Of a DNA stretch of 64,000 nt, positions 24,101 through 35,300 are shown in pieces. The first letter of the stretch is position 1. Every line of letters starts with the position of its first letter. The notes below the pieces were generated by a model that ran no database searches, was not told the DNA's origin, and saw only the letters and a list, made by a program, of their open reading frames with translations. The DNA lies in the NCBI GenBank assembly GCA_021904315.1, contig CM038912.1:21736949-21800948 (forward strand). Reading direction: 5' to 3'. Origin of the DNA: Sphagnum magellanicum (taxonomy: Eukaryota > Streptophyta > Sphagnopsida > Sphagnales > Sphagnaceae). Position numbers and translations under genes: made by a program.

Positions 24101-27100
24101 TCATTCTCCAACCACAGTGACTATAATTTTTCCAGTAGCATGTCCATCAATACTGCGGGCCCATGCATCCTCAGCTCTTGAAAGAGGGTATGTGGAGTCC
24201 ACGACAGCCTTGAGCTTCCCCTCCTGTGTGAAGTTTGTCAAGAGGTTGAGGGCGTCCACATTCGGTGGTGTCAAGAATGTGATAAACTTTTGCTTTGCAA
24301 AGGTTAAGCGTTGAGCTGCCATTGAAAGCAATAAGTTGCCAGAGGGTGTGAGGTCAAGCACCTTTCCATCAGGAGTAAGCTGGGGTTTGAAGTAGGAGAA
24401 TGGCTGGTAGTGTGCACAATGAAACACTGCATCATACTTTTTCCCAGATGGGCTCTTCAGTTGTTTCCCTTCAGGAGTGTTGTAATCCAGTACTTCATCA
24501 GCCCCAAGACTTCTGATCAAGTCAACATTGCGAGCCCCACATGTTGCTGTCACATGGGCACCTTCCAGCTTAGCAAGCTGCCAGTTAAATATGTCAGTAA
24601 TATGCCCTTTCCTAGACATGAATAAAAAGAGATATATAATGGTCAAAGAGAAGGCCAATGACTTCTGACATCAGGAAAAGTACAGGAAACAAAAATTAGT
24701 CAAACAGCTATGAAGGGAAAGATCCTAGACTTCTCAATTCTTCAGACTCAAATGTTCTCCAGGGTTTTAAATTGCTCAAAGTGTAGCGCACAAGAATCTT
24801 GGTGGCCTGTGGTAGCCTGGGGCTTGCATACCTGTGGAGAGAATACTTAGGTCCATCTATTATTAGGATGAAAAACCAATAGCTAAGATAGTAGAGGATA
24901 AAATTGAGGCCTCAGACTAAGTCACCAGGATGACAAAAACACTTATGGTAGTACTTATTGGGTTTTACACATGCTCTGATGGTTGTTGGCTAAGGCCTTG
25001 TGGAAGGCAAGAGGGTAGAGCTCAGAGAAATGCAATATCCACTTATGCCTAATAACAAAGCATTTAAGGTTCAGAGGTTTTGAAGTGCAGACAGACATAG
25101 AGGGCATCACCTTTCTAGAGGATAAAAGGTTTCTTAATACATACAAAGGGCACACCTTGCTTGGGTTTTGGTAAGACCACTGTCGGACCACAGACAACAT
25201 GTAGGCAGGCATAAGCAGAATAGATCTTGTACAAGACCACATTAGGACAAGAAAAAAAATGATGATCCCAGATTATATTTGAAGGTACTTTAATATGGGA
25301 GTCAAACCCTATCACTAGCTTTGAACTTTACATCTTGTTATCTGCCGCAACTATGCCCCTTTAACCAGATCCCATCAATGAAAGACAAGCAATAGTCCTT
25401 ACATCAAAAAATGTGAGTACACTTTGTCTCTTCACATTGAAAAAAACTGGACATGAGTGTAGGATCATCAAGAAAAGAATGTCATACTCATCAATGCTGC
25501 AAGGTATATATGGGAAGAAGAAAACCACCCAAGCTTGCAGAGAGAAGGGGAGCACCTGCACAGCGTATGTCCCAACACCACCAGAAGCAGCTGTAATGAG
25601 CAGATTCTTTTGTGTTTTCTGACTCCCATCAAACTTCCAACCAACAAGGTCACGGAGAGCTTGCAATGCTGTTGAACCTGCAACACCCAGTGAAGCACCA
25701 TCTATTGCTGAAACCCCTTCTGGCCTCTTCACTGTTGATGTGATAGGCGCTACTGCATACTCTGCCAGTGATCCACCCTGCACGCCCCTCTCCCCAAAAA
25801 TGAGTACTTGCACGCAGGTTCTTTGTATACCACAGTACCTCCTTGAGTCTCAGGGTGAGAACTAATCTTTGAAAGGACATTATAAATTTTGTAGAAATGG
25901 GTCTTGTACCAAAAGGGCTCAATTGGACCTCCCTCAGATTGAGCCCAATTGGTGTCAACTTCAAGCAAAGTATTTCTAGTACTGGTCACCTTTTCCCATT
26001 CAGAAGACACACCTTCTTTAACCCCAGCCAGCTCGAAACCTTATCCCCAACTGCAAAAGTTGTCACTCCAGGGCCAAGGCCAACAACCTCACCGGCAATA
26101 TCAGTTCCTGAGAAAGTCAGCATGCAGATCAGTCATATATAAAATTCCATTTCTTTCCACTCAACTTCCATTCCCACTCTGCCTCCTCCCATTCCTACAC
26201 AATACTTCACAGATTCATCAAGCACATATCCCAATCTAATATCCTATATAATGACTCTAGCACAGGCAATAATGTGTGAAGACTTCAAATAAACATTACA
26301 AAACTGGAAGGATCTATTATCTCTCCTTCATGCATTATGAACTGGAAGATCTGCTTTAAAATAGGTGTTAAATTGAAAGTTATGGGCCCATACAATATGA
26401 ACAATGATTGTATATCAATTAGAGAACAATAGTGCTAACCAGCATTCTTCAAATACATCTGCTAGTATTAGAACACATTTGCAAACAACTAAATCTCAGC
26501 AATACACTAAAAAACTTCGATCCTCAAATCAGGAATTCAATATTTGTTGATGAAGTGTGCCAAAAAGCAATTGAAGACAATGATGCATCAGTATCAGTAC
26601 CATACAGCAGACTGGGCCAACCAATGAAAGTACAATGAATATAGGAATGAATGTCACAGACCTGGTGTAAAAGGAAACTTAGTTGGTAACAAGAATCTCA
26701 TAACACCCGACTGAATTTTCCAGTCCACTGGGTTCACACTGGCAGCTTCTACTTTGACCAGCACCTCATCCTTTGATGGTTTAGGCACTGGCAGCTCCAC
26801 ATGCTGCAGTTGTTGAATTACAGTTAAGTATCACTCACATGAAGGAATCGGCTGGGAATAGACCTTCAGGTTAGACTCAACTTAGATTGGCACATAACCA
26901 CAGTAAAAAAAGAGAGAAACCACTTTCTATACCACACGAAGGCACCAAGCTACTGATGGTAGCTTCCAATTTATCTATGCCACCCTTCTGTTCAGGGTAC
27001 TGACATCAAACTCTAAATGAGAACAAGAAGAGTGACTTGAAAATAAGAAAGGAGAAACCTCCCATTCCAGCCTGCTACCCAATTGTTGTATAGTGTGGTG

Positions 27101-28033
27101 CAGAATCATGATGAGACAATTTGATAGAAGACTTAAAAGGATCAACAAACTGAGGACACTAAGCTAGAGTACATGGTAGCAAGCATTGCCAGAGACATAG
27201 AGAAATGGATTGCAAAGAAACTCCACAAAAACACTTTTGCGGAAAACTGCTGTACTAGTTGCTGCCAAACCAAAACAGGTAAGACAAGAATCAGTGCGGT
27301 CATAACATTGCAAGTGTCACTGAAAACTCAGCTCCCTCAATCATAGGGAACAACCCAATATATCTTCATAATTGTGGAGAAGTTTTCAATACTTAAGAGT
27401 TAGGTTAACCTCAAAAGAAATGAAAGATGAACTAGATGACCTGACAACAAGACTATGAATATGTAAGATCTAACATAACAGCAAGCAAACTCAAAGCTTG
27501 GAAAAGAGGAGACAAGACCACAGAGAAATGTTGAGGAACAGTTAAACAATAGTGAGAGTTATATGCATGTTCAGCGACCTTCAACAGCAGCATCTATGGT
27601 ATTGTCAAGCATTTACCATCTGTCACAAGACAGACAGTACCCAGAAAACCAACCCATGCCGCTGGAAACAATGCAATATGCATAAGGTTTGTAGTTTGCA
27701 CTAAAACAGCAATGCACTTATGGTTCACATGAACCTCAGTGACCATTGTCCATTGCAACAATTACCCTCTGACACAAAACTCAAAGTCAATTGTGACAAG
27801 ATGAGAGGCGCTGTTTTACACAATGTTTGAGAGTCAATGACAGTAATATTCGACCTAACAACTGCAATGTGCATACTGCTTCGTTCCACCACAGGTGACA
27901 GGAACCTTTCCAAGAGAAAGAAAGAGGTGACAACAGAAGTTTTGACAATGCCCAGGGTAAACTACTGCACCTTGAGAGCTGAAGCACCACCGCCGTAACT
28001 AGAGTACTGTACTGCTTGCATCAAGTTGGCCAT
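24101..28033 (-). CDS. Chloroplast-envelope-type quinone oxidoreductase (ceQORH-like)
   Basis: Five exons on the minus strand: 27971-28033, 26662-26803, 26013-26107, 25556-25777 and 24101-24577. All have GT-AG introns with matching phases and give 332 residues. The protein is a zinc-free medium-chain dehydrogenase/reductase. It starts MANLMQAVQYSSYGGGASAL, has the GroES-like half with VNPVDWKIQSG and GTDIAGEVVGLGPGV, then the NADPH-binding Rossmann signature AASGGVGTYAVQ near residues 163-174 and ATCGARN near the start of the last exon, and ends SIDGHATGKIIV. These match the plant ceQORH/alkenal reductase family, which reduces reactive carbonyls or quinones with NADPH. ceQORH lacks a cleavable transit peptide, and none is seen here. 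Intron 1 is the longest (1167 bp). The gene looks intact. Confidence 0.93.
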
Positions 28034-28355
28034 ATCTCTCCTCTTTTAGCAGGGTTTTTTAAATTCCTCCTCTTGCTTGACAGCTTTCTCACCTAAACTG
28101 CAACGGAGATATTGCAATCTTTAGTAATCAGGAACAAGCATCGACATACAAAAAACTCTTCCTTAGCCCTCCCTCTGTAATCCAATCCAAACAATATTCT
28201 CTAGAGACGAGAACGCAGAACAAGCGAAAATAAAGCACGAGAGCTCGGGCAGAAGATCATCTACACTTTCTGCTATCGCAATACGGAGGAAAATAAAACT
28301 TTTTTCTCTCTCAAAGAATCAACCCAGAACACAGAGAAGGAACGGGGCCACGGCA

Positions 28356-28560
28356 TGCACCTCTTTCTTCACTAATCTCTCTCTCTCTCTCTCTCTCTGC
28401 CCGCTGGAAAAGAAGCGCTCCTTCGCGTTATCTACTTTGATCTTCGGTTAGAGCAAGTGACCAACAAGGATTCACGGATGCTAACACATCAAACACACTG
28501 AAAGGCGTCCGAAAATCACAACCGGCGCAACCAACAGCAACCAAAAACCTGTTCTAAGTT
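28356..28560. repeat. Duplicated upstream flank, copy 1
   Basis: It shares with 28704-28920, in order: TGCACCTCTTTC, CTGCCCGCT, GCTCCTTCG-GTTATCT, TTTGATCTTC, AAGTGAC, TTCACGGAT, GAAGC/AACC-rich DNA and ACCTG-TCT. The copies lie about 348 bp apart and are clearly diverged. It includes a CT dinucleotide run (28378-28398). It lies 320-530 bp upstream of the oxidoreductase start codon. Confidence 0.65.
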
Positions 28561-28703
28561 CCTGAAAAACTCACCGCCCTCTAGGAGCTCAGAAAGACGC
28601 AACACAGACCGCAAACGACGATAAAATGTTGATATAGTTACCGGTGACCGAAGCTAATGAAGCTCCTTCTACGAACACATGGAAGGAACAAAGCAGTAGT
28701 ATG

Positions 28704-28920
28704 TACCTCTTTCCCTCACCGATGTGCAACTATTGTGTGTGTTTGTGTTCTTTTACTGCCCGCTAAAGAAGAAGAGCTCCTTCGTTATCTGTTTTGATCT
28801 TCAGTTTGAGGAAGTGACAAAAAAGTTTCACGGATTCAAAGAGACCCTGGACGCTGGAATCAGTGTGAACCACCACAAGAGAAGCCAGAAACGGCAACCC
28901 CAGAGAGACCTGCTCTGATC
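28704..28920. repeat. Duplicated upstream flank, copy 2
   Basis: The second copy of the flank described at 28356-28560. It reads TGTACCTCTTTCCCTCACC, CTGCCCGCTAAAGAAGAAGA, GCTCCTTCGTTATCTG, TTTGATCTTCAGTTTGAGGA and TTCACGGATTC. A short open frame here is not convincing as a gene. Confidence 0.65.
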
Positions 28921-29049
28921 TTTATCATATAGGCTACTCAGTGCAGTGACGAGCTCGGAAAACTTGGCGCGCACTCCTTGCCGCTCCAGCATGCGAATCA
29001 AGAGAGTGCCACGAATGTGTTGAGAGATTTCTTCTTGGCCAGAGTGAAC

Positions 29050-29825
29050 CAGGGCCTACCAGCACGACCATCAAGGATGGATGGTAAGTGGTCAAGAAAC
29101 AACTTTCTGTTGAGTTCAACTTTTTCCTTTCCAGTTCTTGATTCAGTAGCTAACCATACTGGTTAGCTGAGTTGCTTATTCTTTTTTACCCATAACACCC
29201 AAGCGGGTGGGTGGGTACTTGGGTTTTTAGTAGGTAGTGAAAGCAGCCCTCACCTAAGAGAGAAACCGGGTTCCAGGAGTCTTGAAATATAGATAACCAG
29301 GTCGGTAACTGGACTGAAGGGTCTTAGGTTTAGGGCAAATGATGAAGTGAAAGCTCTTGAATGAAGAAAAAAGAATGTAAAAAATGGATGAAAAATATAG
29401 AACCTACCTAGTAGGTAGGTGTGAGATGCCCTCATCAGGGGTATATGTTAGGTATTGGATTCTGTTAAAATGATACCCTAACAAAAAGGCATTTATCAAG
29501 GTATCTAGAGCACCGATACCAGGGCAAGTAAGTTCTTAATCGGGTATAGCAGAAAAGTGGAACCGGCAGGTAGGTTCTCTGATACCTGGACCCAGACCCT
29601 AATTGATAATAACCGAGTCATTTTTCTATAACCGGCCAACACCGGTATAAACCATCTACTTACCTAGGGATCATCCAGGTACTTTCCTACAATATACCCA
29701 AATATATAGAACCTACATCTTACAAACAGGGTAACCAAAGTGAAACCGGATATCAACTAACCCTGTTTGAGGTTCATCCAAAAGGCGGTCATAAAGGGCA
29801 TCCAGTGGGTGGTGGTGCGCTGGTG
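29050..29825. repeat. Dispersed repeat, copy 2 (long)
   Basis: The longer relative of 19020-19390, with the same start (ACCAGCACGACCATCAAGGA, then TGGATGGTAAG), the motif GCTAACCATACTGGTTAGC, GGGTGGGTGGGTA and TAGGTAGGTGTG tracts, and the same end (GAGGTTCATCC, GGCATCCAGTGGGTGG). The inverted end resembles the start, so terminal inverted repeats are likely. No protein is encoded. Confidence 0.65.
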
Positions 29826-32357
29826 GGTGTGATTGATTGGCTGTGGTCAAATTTTCTTGCGAAAATGTTGGGAAGTAGGTACGGACCGAGGAGGAAGGAA
29901 AGAAGGCTCTTGAACGTTTGAAAAGAAAAAAGGGTTTTTTTTGGTCGAAAATGAACGGATATTTTGCAATGTGCATGCACCTAGGGTTTTGGGTCTAGTT
30001 GTCAACTGACTTCAATGTGTGTGTGTTTTTAGGAATTTTCGATGCAGACAAAGTGGGAATCATCCGATTTCTGATGGTATTTATGGTTCTCCTTTTTTTT
30101 TTTTTAAATGAGGAAAAGTCAGCTTTTCAGTGGAAAAAATGGTGCCATCGCTATAAAGAAGATTTAGTAGGTTGATCTGGGGAAGACAAGGGAAGGGCAG
30201 GAGACTTACACTATTTTATTTTATTTTTGGGTGGCGAATTTTCATTATTTCGCGAATTCTTTTTGGAGAAGAATTTGGGAAAAAAAATGTGTGTTTTTCC
30301 TTGTAAATTTAATGTTTTATTTTTAAACTGAAATGTGTTTGTTTTGTGTTAAATGTATTCTTCCAAGCAAAAATTCACCATGATGAAAAATAGTAATTTT
30401 TTAATACAAGCACTTGTACGTAAAAGGTATTATTAGTATGGCTTATGCCATTGGGCTGATTATGAACTCATCAAACAATATAAGAACATATCCCAAATTT
30501 TGTTTAAAATTTAGTTGTTTTTTTTTCCCCACAAAATTGTTCAATGTTCAATAACTGTTGCATCAAAGGTCTAAAATGTCGATGCTCATGTGATCATCTT
30601 CGATGCTCTAGTAAGGGATAGATCTTTTCATTTTTTTCCTATGAAAGAAGACACAACTCATGTGAAAGGTAATAATTTGAAAAAACAAATAAGATGACCA
30701 AAGGCAAATTCTTTGTGCATTTTCCATGTGATTGGAAAAGGCAAACAAAAGCATCACTATGACAGAAAGGCATTGACTGATTGAAACAGCTCTAGTGTTA
30801 GTAGCTAAAGTATCAAACAAGGTATGCACATGACCCCTTATTGATCTTGGTGTGAATTCAAGTGTCATTTGTCCCAACTGTTGAGGTTTGAAAACTCCAT
30901 ACTTTGCATGCTAATCCATGTTAATCCATACTTCTCACAATAACGCATGTTAATGCATGTTTCCCACGACCCTAATCCAATAAATGTTTCCCCATTAATC
31001 AATTTCTACATCTCTGTGTTAACCCTATTAATCTCATGCTTATTCCATGTTCATGTTCATCCTTAATCCTTCCTCAGACAGGTCTCAAATCCAGAAGGGT
31101 CTATTTTCATATCCTTCTCCTATACCTTCATCCCTTACATTTTTCTCAATAATCAATTCTTCACAATTTCATGCTTCTCTTATGAATCTCTTTGGATTAG
31201 TTTCCCAAACTAATCCAATGTTAATCTATGTTTCCCATATCCCTAATTTCTTATATGCTTTCTCACTAATCAATTTTTGCATCTCTAGTCTTCTCATTTC
31301 AATCCCATTTTAATCCATGTTTTTCATATCCTTAACTCCTTACATGCTTCCTCACTAATCAATATTTGCAACTTTGTATTTGCGCAATTAATCTAATATT
31401 AATCTATGTTTTTCTTGTTAATTTCTTGTTAATCCATGCTCTCCATAACCTTAGTGTGACCTTTTTCATGAATTGTGTAAATGTTCAAGTGTGAACTAAA
31501 CCTTGACAATAGAGCTCAATTGTAAAAATATTTTTTTAATTAATTTCTAATGACAAAAATTACTCAAAATTCAATATCTCTCACAAATTAAGTTAAAAAA
31601 TATTGAATATTCAGTCACAAAATTATTTAATACTCAATAACTCATGCATTGTAGGTCAAAACATTACAATACCACCTCAATGCATTTCTAGGGTTTTCCA
31701 ACAATACCAAGAGCATGGACCCGTGGTTGGGGAGATTTTAATGTGACATAAACCCTAAAAGGTGAAAGCAAACCTACTGACCAATTTTGGGAGGCAGTTT
31801 GGAACAAAGTGTGGATGACATTTTGAGAGTCATTTGATATCTTTTTTCCATTAATCACTACACTTGTGCATATTCTGGTTCACTTTCGCCTTGCTGTATT
31901 AGGTAGGTCTCAGTGTTGTGAGGGTATTGAATTGGCTCAATAAAAATCGAAGGTTCAAGTTCTTATCACTTGAACCCAAGTTGACACCCGAGTTGACACC
32001 CTTTTGTTGGAACTGGCACAAGAACTGAACCTTAAAACTAATCAAAACTAATCTTTTGATAGATCTGGATTCGAAACCAAAACTGTGAAAAAACATGTGA
32101 GGAAAACAGGATCAAGTTACTTAGGTCAGAAATGTATCCATATGTGGTATGGTACCACCTGAATCACAATTGTCTTAGGTAACTCATAGAATCTACATTT
32201 TTTTCACTCTTGATGCTTTGCTCCTCTTCCACAAACTTCTGAATATGATCAATTAGTAGTGGTGTTGGAGCAACAATGATCTGGGGACCTACAATCAAGA
32301 GAGAGTACCCAAATTTTCCTTGGGAGGGAGGGTGGGGAAGACACCTTAACTGGGTTG
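29826..32357. other. Intergenic AT-rich region with degenerate repeats
   Basis: No gene is supported. At about 30900-31450 variants of TTAATCCATGTTTCCC, CCCTAATTTCTTAC and TCACTAATCAATTTTTGC recur several times at irregular spacing (about 88-150 bp), a decayed tandem repeat. A minus-strand frame at 32164-32361 overlaps the stop of the SUMO protease and is probably its 3' untranslated region. Confidence 0.5.
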
Positions 32358-35300
32358 TCAATCTTGACTCAAGGGTGGGTGGAATTCCACGGCTGCTATC
32401 CTTCGGACTCCATGGATTTCATGTGCTGTTGAGTCAGCGTCACCCAACTGGCCTGCCTCCAGTTTATGGAAGAGGCAATCATTGGCCCCATCAGCAGGTC
32501 CAGGGTGAAGGTCCATGGTTTCTATACCCTGGTCATCTACTACAGTTTCAGGTGCCTTTGACTTGCTATCACCAGACAGACCTGCTTCCTGTTTCTGAAA
32601 GAGCCACTCATTAATTCCATCCCTTGGAAAAGGGTGATGGTCCATGGCTGCTATAATCTGGTCTCCTACTACAGTTTCAGGTGCCATGGACTTGCTATCA
32701 CCAGATGAACCTGCCTCCTGTTCTTGAAAGAGACACTCCTTCACTCCTTCAGGAGGACAAGGGTGCAGGTCCATAACCTCTGTAGTCAGGTCTCTTCCCA
32801 TGGTTGTGGGTGCCAATAACTCACTATCACCAGAGGGGCCTGCTTCTTGCTTTTGGAAGAGGGTTTCATGGACCCTGTCAGTGACAGAAGGGTGGAGGTC
32901 CATGCCTGTCGTCATTCTGTCTTCCGGTGTGGTTTCAGGTGCCATTGACTCCCAATCACCAGATGGACTTGCCTCCTGTTTCTGGAAGAGGCTCTCATCC
33001 TCTCCTACAGTTTCAAGCACCACTGGGGATTCATGGACCCTGTCAGCGAGAGGAGGGTGGAGGCCCATGGCTGTTGTCCTTTGGTCTTCCTGTGTGGTTT
33101 TAGATGCCATTGACTCCCTATCAAAAGATGGACTTGCCTCCTGTTTCTGGAAGAGGCTCACATCCTCTCCTACAGTTTCAAGCACCACTGGGGACTCATG
33201 GACCCTGTCAGCGAGAAGAGGGTGGAGGCCCATGGCTGTTGTCCTTGGGTCTTCCTGTGTAGATTCAGGTGCCATTGACTCCCTATCAAAAGATGAACTT
33301 GCCTCATGTTTCTGGAAAAGGCTTTCGTCCTCTACTACAGTTTCAATTACCACGGGGAATTCACGGACCCTGTCAGTGAGATGAGGGTGGAGGCCCATGG
33401 CTGTTGTCCTTGGATCTTCCTGTGTCGATTCAGGTGCCATTGACTCCCTATCAAAAGATGGACTTGCCTCCTGTTTCTGGAATAGGCTTTCGTCCTCTAC
33501 TACACTTTCAATTACCACTGGGGATTCATGGACCCTGTCAGTGAGAGGAGGGTGGAGGCCTATGGCTGTTGTCCTTTGGTCTTCCTGTGTGGTTTCAGGT
33601 GCCATCAACTCCCCATCACCAGATGGACTTGCCTCCTGTTTCTGGAAGAGGCTCTCACCCTCTTCTACAATTTCAAGCACCACTTCTGATTCATGGACCC
33701 TGTCAGGGAGAGGAGAGTTGAAGGCCATGGCTATTGTCCTTTGGTCTTCCTGTGTGGTTTCAGGTGCCATTGACTCCCTATCAAAAGATGGACTTGCCTC
33801 CTGTTTCTGGAAGAGGCTTTCGTCCTCTACTACAGTTTCAATTACCACTGGGGATTCATCGACCCTGTCAGCAAGAGGAGGGTGGAGGCCCATGGCTGTT
33901 ACCCTTTGGTCTTCCTGTGTTGTTTCAGGTACCATTGACTCCCTATCACCAGACGAGCTTGCCTCCTGTTTCTGGAAGAGGCTCTCATCCTCTCCTACAG
34001 TTTCAAGCACCACTGGTGATTCATGGACGCTGTCAGTGAGAGGAGAGTGGAAGGCCATGGCTATTGTCATTTGGTCTTCCTGTGTAGTTTCAGGTGCCAT
34101 TGACCCCCTACCACCAGATGGACTTGCCTCCTGTTTCTGGAAGAGGATCTCATCCTCTCCCACAATTTCAAGCACCCCTGGTGATTCATGGACCCTGTCA
34201 GCAAGAGGAGCGTGGAGGCCCATGGCTGTTGTCCTTTGGTCTTCCTGTGTGGTTTCAGGTGCCATTGACTCCCTATCACCAGATGGGCTTGTCTCCTGTT
34301 TCTGGAGGAGGCCCTCATCCTCTCCTACAGTTTCAAGCACCACTGGTTTGCTATGGCTGGATAGGCTTGCCTCTTTTTGGAAGAGGGACTCAAGGTGCTG
34401 TAGAATAGAAGCTCTTAGGCCTGATGCATCTTCTGATGGAAACCAGCTGCGACCAAACTGAAAAGAGGACCCATGAAAAAATGAAGCTTAATCAAAAAAA
34501 TGATTTGAAATATTACGGAGAAGGTGAGACACAAAATTTTGAACATATCATTGAGATCAATTGAATGTGCACAATTGCTTCAAGGAGGAAGACAGTAATG
34601 CTTCTCTAGGAGAATTGAGTCTTACCAAGTCTCTACTGTCCAAATCACACAATCTGAAAGTTGACGGGGCATCTTTCACAAAGAGCTCAATATAGTGGAG
34701 GAGAAACAAGCCACAATCTGACTCATTGTCTTGCAAAGGAACCTGGACAGCAGTACACAGATTATCTTATGCTGAGTGACCTTAATGGTTCAAGTCTACT
34801 GCACTCTAGATGCTGCTATATTTGTGGAGAACATCAATGGTTGAGCTGGGGGCAAAGGCCTTTAAGCATCAATGCCATTGACTTCAAATCCTTCGTCTTT
34901 TTCAAATCCCACCAGCCTGTTGCCAATGCATACTAGCCTAGACAGGTGTGGTGAGATTTCAATGGTTATCTGTATTTCGGAAAACTTGTAAAATTTGCTG
35001 AGATGAACACTACAGATTGTAGAAGGATCTGTTACCTGAACTCTCCTACCTCGTATACTTTCAGCCTTGAGAGGCAAGGTTTTAACAGACAAATCCTCAA
35101 TGTCCTTATGGAGCTCTCTTCTGTACTTCCATTCTGCTACAAGGTAACTGCATACACAGGAACCAACCTAGCATCACACAAAAGGATTTGGATGGACTTA
35201 TCTGGAACACCCACATTGAGGGTCTATCTTTCCCTTTCATGATGACCATGTAGATATCAAAATGACACAAAAACAATAACATCAAATACTAAACCAGACA

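Noticed and set aside
24955-25315. Two minus-strand frames in the large fourth intron of the oxidoreductase gene
   Set aside because: They lack a domain, lie within a well-bounded intron and would break the reading frame if included.
32164-32361. A further coding exon after the protease stop
   Set aside because: It is in a different frame, overlaps the stop by four bases and has no acceptor that would join it; 3' untranslated sequence is simpler.
33397-34461. A 354-codon plus-strand frame opposite the protease repeat array
   Set aside because: The repeat unit is a multiple of three, so any frame without a stop in one unit stays open through all units. The minus-strand frame joins the catalytic exon in phase; the plus frame has no domain.
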